From Paenibacillus brasilensis (lineage in GTDB: Bacteria; Bacillota; Bacilli; Paenibacillales; Paenibacillaceae): a stretch of 64,000 bases of DNA. The stretch lies in assembly GCF_009363115.1 (NCBI RefSeq), contig NZ_CP045298.1:3779501-3843500 (forward strand), given 5' to 3'. Position numbers and translations under genes: made by a program. The notes beneath the pieces were generated by a model. That model was given only the letters and a program-made list of their open reading frames with translations. It was not told the DNA's origin and made no database searches. This document shows positions 1 through 9,946 of this stretch, one piece after another. How positions within the stretch are numbered: the stretch's first letter is position 1; every line of letters starts with the position of its first letter.

Positions 1-146
1 TGTCCTCGACAAACGGAACTGTTTTGAACGGAGAGTCGATGGTGCCTTACAAGAAGTACGTTATGAAGGAGGGAGACACTTTTAAAATTGCCGGAGTGTC
101 TTACACTTATCGGCAGGACTCTGCTAAATCCTTCGATGCTTCCTAA
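1..146 (+). CDS. 3' end of an FHA-domain protein (partial)
   Basis: The frame with codons at positions 3, 6, 9 and so on stays open from the window edge to TAA at 144-146 and gives about 47 residues. They carry the signature of the second half of a forkhead-associated domain: S-x-x-N-G-T-x-x-N-G, then a basic stretch, then an EGD-x-F-x-I-x-G-x-x-Y-x-Y strand pattern. FHA domains bind phosphothreonine peptides. The domain sits at the extreme C terminus, with only about 12 residues after it. The N-terminal part lies outside the window, so the full architecture is unknown. A terminator follows at 178-211. The FHA call is my pattern recognition from a fragment. Confidence 0.6.
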   Translation, partial: SSTNGTVLNGESMVPYKKYVMKEGDTFKIAGVSYTYRQDSAKSFDAS

Positions 147-177
147 GGTGAAGGGTAATATATTTATGTATAGAAGA

Positions 178-211
178 AAAAGAAGCCCATTTAAAGTATT
201 GGGCTTCTTTG
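178..211 (+). terminator. Rho-independent terminator after the FHA gene
   Basis: The arms AAGAAGCCCA and TGGGCTTCTT flank a 10-base A/T loop and are followed by a short T-rich tail. It lies about 32 bases after the FHA stop codon. The stretch from 212 to 356 holds no recognisable gene. Confidence 0.7.
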
Positions 212-356
212 ATGTTTATTTGCCGACACTCAGAGCTGAGCCTTTTGATACAGGTATAAAGAAACACTCTTTCTTTTAACAATTAGGAATTGAGACGATT
301 TTCCATAAATTCGAATAATGCTATCATGTCATAACGAACTTGAACCGAGGTAAATT

Positions 357-566
357 ATGACAACCATTAAGGCTAAAGGATTTCCAAGTTTGGATGTAAC
401 ATATGAATTCAAAAATAGAATTATCATGGAGCTTAGGGCTTATATGGTGGAGATAAAAGAAGCAGAGAGGATTGGAAATAAGGAGCTTGCAGAACATCTC
501 TGGGGCAATTACAGAAGTGAACGGCAGTATCTTTTAGAGAATTTTGGACCAGTTAAACTAGATTGA
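357..566 (+). CDS. Small hypothetical protein (69 aa)
   Basis: A 69-residue charged, probably alpha-helical protein rich in Glu, Arg and Lys, with no signal peptide or membrane segment. The start ATG at 357 has GAGG about 9 bases upstream. Its stop at 564-566 lies only 14 bases before the ATG of the next gene, so the two are probably co-transcribed. I do not recognise the family. The neighbourhood of FHA fragment plus two small acidic or helical proteins resembles accessory or immunity-gene regions, but nothing in the sequence proves that. Confidence 0.55.
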   Translation: MTTIKAKGFPSLDVTYEFKNRIIMELRAYMVEIKEAERIGNKELAEHLWGNYRSERQYLLENFGPVKLD

Positions 567-580
567 ATGGAGAGTGTATA

Positions 581-931
581 ATGAATCTACTCACTTTATC
601 AAAAGAAATACGAGAGGGAAAGATAAGTGACGATAAATTAGTGGAGTGTCTGGATATTCATCATAACCAGGTTATGATGAATGCTATGAGTCAGATAGCA
701 AAAAAGAAGCTCTGCAACGAAAAAATTATCGAAAAATTGAAGTATATTAGCCAGTTCAGAGATCCGGAAGTAAACAAGCTATTTGGTATTGATACTCTTG
801 GACACTACAGTATTGCAGTACTTCGAGTATTGAACACCTCTGAATCTATAAAACAATATGATCTTTTAATGGCTGAACTAGATGATTTTGATAAGGAAAT
901 AGTTGAGAGGATAGCTGAAGGGATAAGTTAA
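581..931 (+). CDS. Small hypothetical protein (116 aa), helical, possible immunity-type protein
   Basis: The ATG at 581 is preferred over an in-frame TTG at 563 because GGAGAG at 569-574 lies at normal distance from it. The product is 116 residues, has no cysteine-rich or membrane segments, and reads as successive amphipathic helices. This is reminiscent of small helical-repeat immunity proteins, but no diagnostic motif is seen. It forms a probable two-gene unit with the upstream 69-residue gene. Function is unknown. The 180 bases after it hold only A/T-rich sequence and the terminator of the facing gene. Confidence 0.55.
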   Translation: MNLLTLSKEIREGKISDDKLVECLDIHHNQVMMNAMSQIAKKKLCNEKIIEKLKYISQFRDPEVNKLFGIDTLGHYSIAVLRVLNTSESIKQYDLLMAELDDFDKEIVERIAEGIS

Positions 932-1055
932 GAGGCGTTACAAGAAGTTCGTCCTAGTGTTTGTACAGGAATCAGAACACATTCAAGAAATAAAGAAGGG
1001 TTCTATGGTTCGTATTAATTAAATTAAATTTTTTTGTATGAAAATAGATCATGTC

Positions 1056-1105
1056 TAAAAAAGGAACTCCGAGCTGATGAGATGCCGCCACATAGAGTTC
1101 CTCTT
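1056..1105 (-). terminator. Terminator of the TIGR01777 epimerase gene
   Basis: Read on the minus strand, AGGAACTC and GAGTTCCT pair around a long loop and a run of T follows. It lies directly downstream of the minus-strand gene ending at 1112. Confidence 0.6.
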
Positions 1106-1111
1106 TTAATT

Positions 1112-2026
1112 TTAGCGCTGCTTTGGAGGAGAGTGGAGTTTCTCCAGCGCTTCCTTCAGTGAAGGATAGTTGAACTTAAATCCGTGCTCCACCGCTTTGC
1201 GCGGGAGTACTTTTTGCCCGTCCAATACAAGGGTGCTCATCTCACCGACAAGCTTTTGAACGAGAAAGCCGGGAACGGCAAACCAGTGTGGACGATGATA
1301 CACTTGAGCCACGGTTCTGCCAAACTGGTCGTTTGTCAACGGGTGTGGTGACGAAGCATTTACTGCCCCGACGATCTCTGTCGTATGGATACAGTACGTG
1401 ATCAGACGAACGATATCCTCAATATGAATCCAGCTCATCCATTGATTACCGCTGCCTATTTTGCCGCCGAATCCGAATTTGTAGGGCAATCTCATAAGTG
1501 GAAACGCCCCCTTTTTTCTGTCCAGCACGAGGCTGATGCGTAGCTTAATTAAACGGGAATCGGATGGATAGGCGCCCGCGGCCTCTTCCCATTGCTCGAC
1601 CACCTGAGAAAGAAAATCTTTCGAACGACGCGGGCTAGTCTCATCGAACGTTTCGGTCAAGGAAGTACCGTATGCGGCAACAGCCGATGCCTGAATGATG
1701 ACTTCCGGTTTTCTTTGCAGAGTATTCAGTGCCTGAGCCAGCCAGGCAACCGACAACAGTCGTGATTGAAGAATTCTTTGTTTGGACTTGTCCGTCCAGC
1801 GTTGATTCAGCGTTTCGCCTGCCAAATTAACGACCGCATCTGTGCCTTCCAGTAATTCAGGTCTTTGTTTCAATTCGTTCCAGCTCATGTATTGCAAGCG
1901 GGGGCTCGATTCGTGACCTTCTAGCGGCTTACGTGTAATGACCTTCACAGTGTATCCGTCGCCCAGCAGGCTTTTGACCAGCGCATTCCCTACCAACCCA
2001 GTACCTCCGCATACGATGATGTTCAT
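1112..2026 (-). CDS. TIGR01777 family NAD(P)-dependent epimerase (YfhF/SDR39U1-like)
   Basis: An extended short-chain dehydrogenase of 304 residues. It starts with the Rossmann nucleotide-binding motif GGTGLVG at residues 6-12, has the family-typical segment ending in YGTS, and a C-terminal DUF1731-like region containing the LPRKA motif. The start at 2026 is chosen because AAGGAGAG precedes it on the minus strand; a longer frame to 2053 lacks such a site. B. subtilis YfhF belongs to this family. The physiological substrate is not known. It stands alone with its own terminator and is divergent from endonuclease IV. Confidence 0.85.
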   Translation of the reverse strand: MNIIVCGGTGLVGNALVKSLLGDGYTVKVITRKPLEGHESSPRLQYMSWNELKQRPELLEGTDAVVNLAGETLNQRWTDKSKQRILQSRLLSVAWLAQALNTLQRKPEVIIQASAVAAYGTSLTETFDETSPRRSKDFLSQVVEQWEEAAGAYPSDSRLIKLRISLVLDRKKGAFPLMRLPYKFGFGGKIGSGNQWMSWIHIEDIVRLITYCIHTTEIVGAVNASSPHPLTNDQFGRTVAQVYHRPHWFAVPGFLVQKLVGEMSTLVLDGQKVLPRKAVEHGFKFNYPSLKEALEKLHSPPKQR

Positions 2027-2232
2027 GGAGCAAGCTCTCCTTCCGATTCGCAAAAATATATATGTTATAGAATATAACCCTTTTTAAGAAAAAAAACGTT
2101 TCCCAATGAAAGACATTCGATAGGGCTGTCATAAAAGCCATGTTGTTTGATTTCAATAATCACGTTAAAATGATTAAATTAAATTAAGACAAGCATAACA
2201 GGATAATAAGGATAAGGGGATGAATCAGGATC

Positions 2233-3360
2233 ATGCTGAAAATTGGTTCTCATGTGTCCTTCTCGGACAAGGGTCTGCTCAGTGCTACAAAAGAAGCGTC
2301 TTCTTACGGGTCCAGCTCGTTTATGATATATACGGGGGCACCGCAAAATACGCGTCGTAAGCCGATGGAATCTATGTATTTGGAAGAGGGCAAGCAGTTA
2401 ATGACCGAAAAAGGGATGGAGGATATCGTGGTGCATGCCCCGTATATCATTAATCTCGGTTCCTATAAAGAAAATACCTATGAGCTGGCGGTTAGCTTTC
2501 TTCAGGAGGAAATTCGTCGCACACACGCGATTGGTGTGAAAAATATTGTGCTGCATCCGGGTGCTTTTACCGATAAGGATGCAGAGTACGGAATTGGGCG
2601 TATTGCGGATGGCCTGAACGAGGTACTGAACGGCGTTAAGGAGACAGATGTTAATATTGCACTTGAAACGATGGCGGGTAAGGGTACCGAAATGGGACGC
2701 AGCTTCGAGGAAATTGCCTCCATTATAGATAAAGTGGAGCACAACGAGCGTCTTACGGTTTGTATGGACACCTGCCATATTCATGATGCGGGCTATGATA
2801 TCGTGAACGATCTGGATGGTGTTTTGCAGCAATTTGACCGTATTGTTGGCTTGAATCGCATTGCAGTGGTTCACATCAATGACAGCAAAAATCCAGTCGG
2901 CGCTCGTAAAGACCGCCACACTCCGATTGGATCGGGCTGGATTGGCTATCAGACCATTCATAATGTGGTACATCATGAGGCACTTCAAGGACGTCCATTT
3001 ATTTTGGAAACGCCGTGGATCGGAAAGGAAGCCAAAACGCAGCGCCCGATGTATGAGGTTGAAATTGCTTTGCTTCGCGGAAATGTGAAGGAGCGCTTTG
3101 GAGATGAATTTTTGGGTCAGGTCGAGCAATTGCATTCGTTTTTCAAAAAGCAGGATGTGGATGTACGAAAATTTGTGCTGGACACCTGGACTCTGCTGAA
3201 AAATGATGCCAAAGCGAGAAAAGCCGATCCACGTGAGCCGCTGGAGCGTCTGTATGACATGATCACGGAGGTAGCCCTGTTTCCAGAGCTGAGCGAAGAA
3301 CATATTAATCAACGGCTGATTGCCTGGTTTGCCGGCAGTCATTTGCCAGTGACAGTATAA
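2233..3360 (+). CDS. nfo: Endonuclease IV (AP endonuclease) with C-terminal extension
   Basis: A TIM-barrel apurinic/apyrimidinic endonuclease of base-excision repair, using three metal ions to cut 5' of abasic sites. Visible family motifs are IGSHVS at the start, [11 protein letters not shown] near residue 60, VLHPG near 100, [13 protein letters not shown] near 180, HINDS and a DRHTPIGSG loop near 215-235, and FILETPW near 260. The product is 375 residues, whereas bacterial Nfo proteins are usually near 280-300. The extra 80 or so residues after about position 290 are charged and helical and do not resemble the barrel. purU follows 22 bases downstream and may be co-transcribed. Confidence 0.92.
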   Translation: MLKIGSHVSFSDKGLLSATKEASSYGSSSFMIYTGAPQNTRRKPMESMYLEEGKQLMTEKGMEDIVVHAPYIINLGSYKENTYELAVSFLQEEIRRTHAIGVKNIVLHPGAFTDKDAEYGIGRIADGLNEVLNGVKETDVNIALETMAGKGTEMGRSFEEIASIIDKVEHNERLTVCMDTCHIHDAGYDIVNDLDGVLQQFDRIVGLNRIAVVHINDSKNPVGARKDRHTPIGSGWIGYQTIHNVVHHEALQGRPFILETPWIGKEAKTQRPMYEVEIALLRGNVKERFGDEFLGQVEQLHSFFKKQDVDVRKFVLDTWTLLKNDAKARKADPREPLERLYDMITEVALFPELSEEHINQRLIAWFAGSHLPVTV

Positions 3361-3382
3361 GCCAAGGGGGATTAGTAGCCAC

Positions 3383-4279
3383 ATGGAACTTCACGTAAAA
3401 CATTCAAACAGCACTTTATCTGCACATGAAAACCGCGCACGTATGCTTGTATCCTGCCCTGATGGGCCGGGGATTGTTGCGGCTGTGTCCCGCTTTTTGT
3501 ACGAGCATGGGGCCAATATCGTCCAATCTGACCAATATACAATGGACCCGTCCGGCGGAATGTTTTTTATGCGGGTTGAATTTGATCTGCCGAATTTGAG
3601 TGCAGCCCAGCCGCAGCTGGAGCAGGACTTTGTCGCTGTTGCTGAGCAATTCCGTATGGAGTGGACGATTTCTGCGGTCAGCCGCAAGAAAAAACTAGCC
3701 ATTTTCGTTTCCAAGGAGGATCACTGTTTGGTAGAGCTGCTGTGGCAATGGCAGGCCGGGGATCTGGACGCAGATATTGCATTGGTGGTTAGTAATCATC
3801 TGGATATGAAGGAGTATGTGGAATCGTTTGGTATTCCGTATCATCATATTCCGGTAACACCTGATACCAAACCAGAGGCGGAGAGCCGTCAACTGGAGGT
3901 CATTGGTGACGACATTGATGTTATTATTTTGGCGCGGTACATGCAGATTATTTCGCCCAAGTTTATTGAGCACTACCGCAACCGGATTATCAATATCCAT
4001 CATTCCTTTCTGCCTGCATTCGTGGGTGGCAAGCCTTATGCCCAAGCGTATAATCGCGGGGTAAAAATTATTGGCGCTACCGCGCATTATGTAACCGTGG
4101 AATTGGACGGTGGCCCGATCATTGAGCAGGACGTGCAGCGGGTAAGCCACGGAGACGATGTAAATGAGCTAAAACGAATTGGTCGTACCATTGAGCGGGT
4201 CGTTTTGGCAAGAGCCGTAAAGTGGCATGTGGAGGATCGAATTCTGGTTCATGAGAACAAAACGGTCGTTTTTAATTAA
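3383..4279 (+). CDS. purU: Formyltetrahydrofolate deformylase
   Basis: Hydrolyses 10-formyltetrahydrofolate to formate and tetrahydrofolate, balancing the one-carbon pool used in purine synthesis. The order is family-typical: an N-terminal ACT domain (about residues 18-95, beginning LVSCPDGPGIVAAVS), a linker, and a C-terminal formyltransferase-fold domain. That domain has NIHHSFLPAFVGGKPYAQA and the conserved GATAHYV/GGPIIEQD segment. Length 298 is normal. AAGGGGG lies upstream of ATG 3383. A terminator follows at 4322-4358. Confidence 0.95.
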   Translation: MELHVKHSNSTLSAHENRARMLVSCPDGPGIVAAVSRFLYEHGANIVQSDQYTMDPSGGMFFMRVEFDLPNLSAAQPQLEQDFVAVAEQFRMEWTISAVSRKKKLAIFVSKEDHCLVELLWQWQAGDLDADIALVVSNHLDMKEYVESFGIPYHHIPVTPDTKPEAESRQLEVIGDDIDVIILARYMQIISPKFIEHYRNRIINIHHSFLPAFVGGKPYAQAYNRGVKIIGATAHYVTVELDGGPIIEQDVQRVSHGDDVNELKRIGRTIERVVLARAVKWHVEDRILVHENKTVVFN

Positions 4280-4321
4280 TCATAAAATTTAGAGAAAAAT
4301 TTTTGAGTATACACTTTTTAA

Positions 4322-4358
4322 AAACAAAGCCTGTCACTTCGACGGGCTTTGTTTTTTT
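4322..4358 (+). terminator. Terminator after purU
   Basis: ACAAAGCC-GTC pairs with GAC-GGCTTTGT around a short loop and is followed by seven T. From here to the tkt start (4359-4637) there is no gene. The stretch is the tkt leader, with a TACAAT -10-like hexamer near 4490. Confidence 0.85.
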
Positions 4359-4637
4359 GTGATATTTTTTCGTGATTTTATCATTTTTTAAATGAGGTTA
4401 ATACATAACGGGTATATTGATATAAGGACTCTGTGCCACATTTCGACAACCATCTCTATAAACAATCTGGCAAACCTTCACGGCAAATGGTACAATACTT
4501 AAGAATGTATAAGTCATATTGAAACATTCAAGCAGATTCACTCACTCCAAGAAACACGGCTTCGGTATCGGACAGTAGTATTGGAGGGCATGACCGAATG
4601 CAATTGGTATACTTTTTACAATATGAGGAGGCAAACC

Positions 4638-6683
4638 ATGACTGACCAGAATCAAGCGATTCAAAAGGATGAGAACTCCACAATCGACAATTTGTCCATC
4701 ACAACTATTCGTACGCTGGCAATTGACGCCATCGAGAAGGCGAACTCGGGACATCCTGGTATGCCAATGGGCTCCGCACCAATGGGCTACCAACTTTTTG
4801 CTAAAACAATGAATCATAACCCGGATCATCCTACATGGATTAACCGTGACCGATTTGTACTGTCTGCAGGACACGGCTCCATGCTTCTGTACAGCTTGCT
4901 GCACCTGAGCGGCTATGATCTGCCTATGGAAGAATTAAAGCAATTCCGTCAATGGGGCAGTCTTACACCAGGTCACCCTGAGTTTGGACACACTGCTGGT
5001 GTAGATGCTACGACAGGACCACTGGGACAAGGCTTGGCCATGTCCGTAGGTATGGCAATGGCTGAAGCTCAACTGGCTGCAACATACAATAAAGATGAAT
5101 TTAAAGTTGTAGATCACTTCACATATGCGATCTGCGGTGATGGCGATCTGATGGAAGGTATTTCCCACGAGGCTGCTTCACTGGCTGGGCGTCTGCAACT
5201 GGGCAAGCTGATCGTATTGTTCGATTCCAATGATATTACACTGGACGGTAAGCTGAACCTGTCTTCTTCCGAGAGTGTTGCCAAGCGTTTTGAGGCTTAC
5301 AACTGGCAAGTGCTGCGCGTAGAGGATGGCAACGATCTTCCAGCGATCCAAAAAGCGATTGAAGAAGCGCAAGGCGATTCCACACGTCCTACATTGATTG
5401 AAGTGAAGACAGTCATCGGCTACGGAAGCCCGAACAAACAAGGTAAAGGCGGACACGGCGGTACTCACGGCTCTCCGCTGGGAGCAGAGGAAGCCAAGCT
5501 AACTAAAGAATTTTACAAGTGGGTATACGAAGAGGACTTCCATGTACCGCAAGAGGTTCGTGAGCATTTTGCAAAAGTAAAAGAGCGTGGTATCGCAGCG
5601 AACAAAGCATGGGATGAACAATTTGCGAAATACAAAGCGGCTCATCCTGATTTGGCAGCCCAGTTCGAAACAGCAATCAACGGCGATCTTCCAGAAGGCT
5701 GGGACCGCGATCTTCCTAAATACTCGGCTGGAGACAAAGCTGTTTCGACTCGCGTAGCTTCTGGTAATGCACTCAACGGATTGGCACCAAACGTACCTTT
5801 CCTGACAGGCGGATCTGCCGATCTGGAAAGCTCCACGATGACACATTTGAACAATCTGACGAACTTTACGCCAGAAGACTATGCCGGCCGTAATATCTAT
5901 TTCGGTATCCGCGAATTTGGTATGGCTGCTGCGATGAACGGTATGGCACTGCATCGAGGCGTAAAAGTATTCGGCGGTACATTCTTTGTATTTACGGATT
6001 ATCTGCGTCCGGCCGTTCGTCTGGCAGCTCTGATGGGATTGCCTGTAACCTACGTTCTGACTCACGATAGTATTGCTGTAGGTGAAGATGGTCCTACCCA
6101 TGAGCCGATTGAACAATTGGCTTCCCTGCGCATTATCCCGAACCTGACGGTCATTCGCCCGGCAGATGGCAATGAGACTTCTGCTGCTTGGGCTTACACG
6201 CTGGAAAACAAGAAGAATCCGGTTGCACTGGTATTGACTCGTCAAAACCTGCCAATTCTGGCTGCAACTGCTGAGCATGCACGTGAAGGGATCCAACGCG
6301 GTGCCTATATCGTTGCAGATGCGAAGGACGGCAAGCCGGTTGCTCAAATTCTGGCTACAGGTTCCGAGGTACAACTGGCTGTTAAAGCACAGGAAGCACT
6401 GGCGGAGCAAGGTATCCAAGTACGTGTCATCAGCTTCCCAAGCTGGGATCTGTTTGAAAAACAAGACAAAGCTTATAAAGATTCCGTTCTGTTGCCTGAA
6501 GTGAAGGCTCGTTTGGCGGTGGAAATGGCTTACCCACTGGGCTGGGAAAAATATGTTGGCGACCAAGGCGATATTCTTGGTATCAGCACATTTGGCGCAT
6601 CCGCTCCTGGCGACCGCGTCATTAAGGAATACGGCTTTACAGTAGAGAATGTTGTTAGCCGCGTGAAAGCTTTGTTGAAATAA
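4638..6683 (+). CDS. tkt: Transketolase
   Basis: Thiamine-diphosphate enzyme of the non-oxidative pentose phosphate pathway, moving two-carbon units between sugar phosphates. The 681-residue product has the N-terminal TPP domain with [12 protein letters not shown], the GPLGQG turn, and the GDGDLMEG...ND diphosphate/Mg motif. The central pyrimidine domain has [13 protein letters not shown] and [15 protein letters not shown], and the C-terminal domain carries [11 protein letters not shown] 4638 is chosen because GAGGAGG lies at 4625-4631; the frame extends upstream to 4581 without a ribosome-binding site. Its leader is about 280 bases long. It appears monocistronic. Confidence 0.97.
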   Translation: MTDQNQAIQKDENSTIDNLSITTIRTLAIDAIEKANSGHPGMPMGSAPMGYQLFAKTMNHNPDHPTWINRDRFVLSAGHGSMLLYSLLHLSGYDLPMEELKQFRQWGSLTPGHPEFGHTAGVDATTGPLGQGLAMSVGMAMAEAQLAATYNKDEFKVVDHFTYAICGDGDLMEGISHEAASLAGRLQLGKLIVLFDSNDITLDGKLNLSSSESVAKRFEAYNWQVLRVEDGNDLPAIQKAIEEAQGDSTRPTLIEVKTVIGYGSPNKQGKGGHGGTHGSPLGAEEAKLTKEFYKWVYEEDFHVPQEVREHFAKVKERGIAANKAWDEQFAKYKAAHPDLAAQFETAINGDLPEGWDRDLPKYSAGDKAVSTRVASGNALNGLAPNVPFLTGGSADLESSTMTHLNNLTNFTPEDYAGRNIYFGIREFGMAAAMNGMALHRGVKVFGGTFFVFTDYLRPAVRLAALMGLPVTYVLTHDSIAVGEDGPTHEPIEQLASLRIIPNLTVIRPADGNETSAAWAYTLENKKNPVALVLTRQNLPILAATAEHAREGIQRGAYIVADAKDGKPVAQILATGSEVQLAVKAQEALAEQGIQVRVISFPSWDLFEKQDKAYKDSVLLPEVKARLAVEMAYPLGWEKYVGDQGDILGISTFGASAPGDRVIKEYGFTVENVVSRVKALLK

Positions 6684-6696
6684 AACAACATGTCAA

Positions 6697-6738
6697 GCAG
6701 ACAGTCGTAATCTGAGATAGGCTTACGGCTGTTTGTTT
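6697..6738 (+). terminator. Probable terminator after tkt
   Basis: ACAGTCGTAA and TTACGGCTGT can pair with one G-U pair across an 11-base loop, followed by a short T-rich stretch. The T tract is weak. Confidence 0.45.
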
Positions 6739-6892
6739 CATACAACCGAGTTTTGTAAGAAATCATTTTTGAAAATCCAGTGTATAGGATACGGCGATGC
6801 AGTGTGTATTTTCTTACTGAATATGGAATCAAATCTATGTTATGATGCACAATATTCATTCAACCATTGATGAGCAGATGAGGGGATAAAAA

Positions 6893-7207
6893 ATGTCACA
6901 GTTTGATGGAGTCAGCGTAGTTAAAAAAGCAAACATATATTATGACGGTCAGGTCACAAGCCGTACAGTCATCCTGGGTGACGGCAGTAAGGTTACACTG
7001 GGGATTATGCTGCCTGGAACATATGAATTCGGCACGGATTCCCGCGAGATCATGGAGATTTTGGCAGGGGATCTGAAAGTATTGCTTCCAGGTACTGAGG
7101 AATGGCTGGAAATACAGGGAACGGCAACGTTCCACGTACCTGCGCAGTCCTCGTTCAAACTTGAAGTACGAAGTGTGACTGATTATTGCTGTTCTTACCC
7201 TGAATAA
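6893..7207 (+). CDS. ppnP: Pyrimidine/purine nucleoside phosphorylase (DUF1255 cupin)
   Basis: A 104-residue single-domain cupin of the YaiE/PpnP family, which phosphorolyses nucleosides to base plus ribose 1-phosphate. Family hallmarks visible are the start with [30 protein letters not shown] in the middle, and the C-terminal [13 protein letters not shown] and DYCCSY block. GAGGGG lies just upstream of ATG 6893. The gene stands alone between two hairpins. Confidence 0.9.
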   Translation: MSQFDGVSVVKKANIYYDGQVTSRTVILGDGSKVTLGIMLPGTYEFGTDSREIMEILAGDLKVLLPGTEEWLEIQGTATFHVPAQSSFKLEVRSVTDYCCSYPE

Positions 7208-7218
7208 ACAGCTAAACA

Positions 7219-7260
7219 GGGTAAGAACACACGACTTCAAGCCAAGTGTGCTTACCCTTT
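7219..7260 (+). terminator. Terminator after ppnP
   Basis: GGGTAAG-ACACAC pairs with GTGTG-CTTACCC around a loop, followed by TTTAT. It lies between the converging ppnP and dehydrogenase genes and could serve both. Confidence 0.65.
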
Positions 7261-7293
7261 ATGCTAGCGTATAACTGCGAAGAAAAGTGCAGC

Positions 7294-8193
7294 TTATTCG
7301 AGTGGCTTGCCACCAATGGTGCGGCCAATCCATGCTTCGTATGTCTTCACGACAGCGGATAAGTCCTCGTCACCATAGCCTTGCGTTTGCCCGGCTTGAA
7401 ACAGGCTTTTGGCAATGGCCAGCATGGGTGTCGGAATGGACAGGCTATCGGTCAAGGAGGAAGCAAGCTTCAAGTCCTTGAGCATCAAGGCAAGTGAGAA
7501 CTGGTTGCTAAAATCATGCTCGATGATTTTGCGTCCCTTCAGGTCCGCAGCCTTGCTGCCAGCCGATCCGAGCTGAACCAGCTCAAGGAAGCTGTCTGCC
7601 GGAATACCGGATTTGGCGGCAATAGCGAAGCCCTCAGCCAGAGCGAGGTTGTTAATGCCGACCATCGTATTATGAGCGAGCTTGGCTACAGCTCCGCTGC
7701 CGTTTGGTCCCATATGCAGCACCTTCTTACCCAAGGCATCAAAAACGTCCGACTGTGCTGCGATGGCGTCCGCGTCTCCGCCGACCATGAACACGAGTGT
7801 TCCGTCAACAGCGGCAGGCTTGCTACCTGTTACAGGAGCATCAATGAAGGAGCAGCCCAGCTTGTCCGCTTCAGCAGCAAGCTGTTTGACCAGCTCAGGT
7901 GAAATCGTGCTGTTATCCATCACGGTCACGCCGGGCGTGAGACCGGCAAACACGCCGTCCTCACCGTAATAGATGTCACGAATTGAGCTATCATCGCTGA
8001 CCATGGTAATGACCAGTTGCTGATCTTCAGCTGCCTCACGAGGCGTTGAAGCTGTACGAGCGCCCTGTTCTACCAGTGGCTCGCAGCGTGAAGCCGTACG
8101 GTTATAAACCGTGACTCCAAATCCCTGCCTCAGCAGATTGGATGCCATCGGGGCGCCCATGGTGCCCAGTCCGATAAATCCGATGTTTTTCAT
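7294..8193 (-). CDS. NAD(P)-dependent beta-hydroxyacid dehydrogenase (3-hydroxyisobutyrate dehydrogenase family)
   Basis: A 299-residue member of the family that includes 3-hydroxyisobutyrate, tartronate-semialdehyde and succinic-semialdehyde reductases. The N terminus has the Rossmann motif GFIGLGTMGAPMA at residues 4-16. The substrate motif DAPVTGSKPAA is near 115-130 and the catalytic-lysine motif GAVAKLAHN near 165-175, with an all-helical C-terminal half. The exact substrate cannot be told from sequence. AAAGGTG precedes the start. Monocistronic. Confidence 0.88.
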   Translation of the reverse strand: MKNIGFIGLGTMGAPMASNLLRQGFGVTVYNRTASRCEPLVEQGARTASTPREAAEDQQLVITMVSDDSSIRDIYYGEDGVFAGLTPGVTVMDNSTISPELVKQLAAEADKLGCSFIDAPVTGSKPAAVDGTLVFMVGGDADAIAAQSDVFDALGKKVLHMGPNGSGAVAKLAHNTMVGINNLALAEGFAIAAKSGIPADSFLELVQLGSAGSKAADLKGRKIIEHDFSNQFSLALMLKDLKLASSLTDSLSIPTPMLAIAKSLFQAGQTQGYGDEDLSAVVKTYEAWIGRTIGGKPLE

Positions 8194-8442
8194 TGCTAAT
8201 CACCTTTCTTGTTGGAGGATACTGTCCGATAAGATGCGAAATCGGCTTGAAATGAATGTTTAACAGGTTGATCTCAATTTATTGTAGCATGGGTATGCGA
8301 CCCTATCTACACCGGGGTCTGTCAAGGCACACGACATACAGGTAACGCAAGCTTGTCAGGCCCTGCAAATTAAAGTATCCTATTCCTAAGTCCTTATGTT
8401 CGTATTGATGGTCTTAGTAATACCAAACAGGAGGTTCCAAAC

Positions 8443-9798
8443 ATGTCTAAAAAAGTTATTTTTGATTACACTAAAGCACTCTCCTTTGTAGGTCAGCACG
8501 AAATTGATTACTTTGCAGAACCCATCAAATTGGCTCATGAGCAACTGCACAACCAAACAGGTGTTGGCTCCGATTTCTTGGGTTGGATTGACCTGCCTAC
8601 CAATTATGATAAAGAAGAATTCGCGCGCATCCAAAAGGCTGCTGCTAAAATTCAAAGCGATTCCGAAGTACTGATCGTCATCGGTATTGGTGGTTCTTAC
8701 CTTGGAGCACGTGCTGCCATTGAGATGCTGTCGCATTCTTTCTACAATGCATTGTCTAAAGAACAACGCAAAGGTCCGGCTATCTATTTCGCAGGCAACA
8801 ACATCAGCTCTACATATATGAATCATCTGCTGGAACTGATTGAAGGAAAAGACTTCTCCGTCAATGTTATTTCCAAATCAGGTACGACTACTGAGCCAGC
8901 TATCGCTTTTCGCGTATTCCGTGCTGCTTTGGAGAAAAAATATGGTAAAGAAGAAGCGCGCAAACGTATTTACGCAACAACGGATAAAGAACGCGGCGCT
9001 TTGAAAAAACTTGCTAACGAAGAAGGCTATGAATCCTTCATTATTCCTGATGATGTGGGTGGCCGTTACTCTGTACTGACAGCAGTAGGCTTGCTGCCGA
9101 TTGCTACAGCCGGCATTAACATTGAGGAAATGATGCAAGGAGCGGCAGACGCATCCAAAGAATACAGCAACCCGAACGTAGCTGAGAACCAGGCTTACCA
9201 ATATGCAGCCGTTCGTAACGCTCTGTACCGTAAAGGTAAAGCCATTGAAATTCTCGTAAACTATGAGCCTTCCCTGCATTTCGTATCCGAGTGGTGGAAA
9301 CAGTTGTACGGCGAAAGCGAAGGCAAGGATTATAAAGGCATCTATCCTGCGTCCGTTGATTTCTCGACAGACCTGCACTCCATGGGACAATTCATTCAGG
9401 AAGGCAGCCGCAACATTTTCGAAACAGTTATCCAAGTCGAAAATGTGCCTAGCCACATCACTATCGAGGCAGATCAGGATGATCTGGATGGACTGAACTT
9501 CTTGGCAGGCAAAACCGTGGATTTTGTAAATAAAAAAGCATTCCAAGGTACGTTGCTGGCTCACACAGACGGACAAGTACCGAACCTGATTGTAAATATT
9601 CCTGACCTGAGCCCTTACTCCTTCGGGTATCTGGCTTATTTCTTCGAAAAAGCTTGCGGCATCAGCGGCTACTTGCTGGGTGTAAATCCGTTCGATCAAC
9701 CGGGCGTAGAAGCGTACAAGAAAAATATGTTTGCCTTGTTGGGCAAACCGGGCTTCGAAAAAGAAAAAGCTGAGCTTGAAGCGAGATTGTCTGAATAA
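8443..9798 (+). CDS. pgi: Glucose-6-phosphate isomerase
   Basis: Interconverts glucose 6-phosphate and fructose 6-phosphate in glycolysis and gluconeogenesis. The 451-residue length matches the shorter Gram-positive type. Seen are [12 protein letters not shown] near 80, the SIS-fold phosphate-binding [12 protein letters not shown] near 145, the [16 protein letters not shown] signature near 200, and an [11 protein letters not shown] signature near the C terminus. AGGAGG precedes ATG 8443. The 249-base leader from 8194 shows no recognisable RNA element. An inverted repeat follows. Confidence 0.97.
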   Translation: MSKKVIFDYTKALSFVGQHEIDYFAEPIKLAHEQLHNQTGVGSDFLGWIDLPTNYDKEEFARIQKAAAKIQSDSEVLIVIGIGGSYLGARAAIEMLSHSFYNALSKEQRKGPAIYFAGNNISSTYMNHLLELIEGKDFSVNVISKSGTTTEPAIAFRVFRAALEKKYGKEEARKRIYATTDKERGALKKLANEEGYESFIIPDDVGGRYSVLTAVGLLPIATAGINIEEMMQGAADASKEYSNPNVAENQAYQYAAVRNALYRKGKAIEILVNYEPSLHFVSEWWKQLYGESEGKDYKGIYPASVDFSTDLHSMGQFIQEGSRNIFETVIQVENVPSHITIEADQDDLDGLNFLAGKTVDFVNKKAFQGTLLAHTDGQVPNLIVNIPDLSPYSFGYLAYFFEKACGISGYLLGVNPFDQPGVEAYKKNMFALLGKPGFEKEKAELEARLSE

Positions 9799-9868
9799 GG
9801 GAACTATAATCTCTGACCCAAAGCAGGGTTTTGAGCAGGGGGTTATAGGTTGTAGCCTCAGATAAAGT

Positions 9869-9918
9869 ACAGGAAAGCAGTTCACCGGCTGCCAGAAGCG
9901 GGGGACTGCTTTCCTGTA
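9869..9918. repeat. 13-bp inverted repeat between pgi and the YigZ gene
   Basis: ACAGGAAAGCAGT at the left and ACTGCTTTCCTGT at the right are perfect reverse complements separated by about 24 bases. No T tract follows on the plus strand (AAAATG instead), so it is not a canonical intrinsic terminator. It may be a terminator without a U tract, a processing site or an operator. Confidence 0.55.
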
Positions 9919-9946
9919 AAATGAAGTAAGGAAGGGTATACGTAAT

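Noticed and set aside
88..279. 63-codon plus-strand frame near the left end
   Set aside because: It overlaps the FHA gene in another frame and runs through the terminator hairpin at 178-211; no ribosome-binding site.
926..1022. Open 31-codon stretch after the second small gene
   Set aside because: No start codon with ribosome-binding site, and the length is within chance for this composition.
5499..6566. Long minus-strand open frame opposite transketolase
   Set aside because: It is the codon-biased shadow of tkt. No ribosome-binding site and no recognisable family; the same applies to long antisense frames over nfo, pgi and the radical SAM gene.
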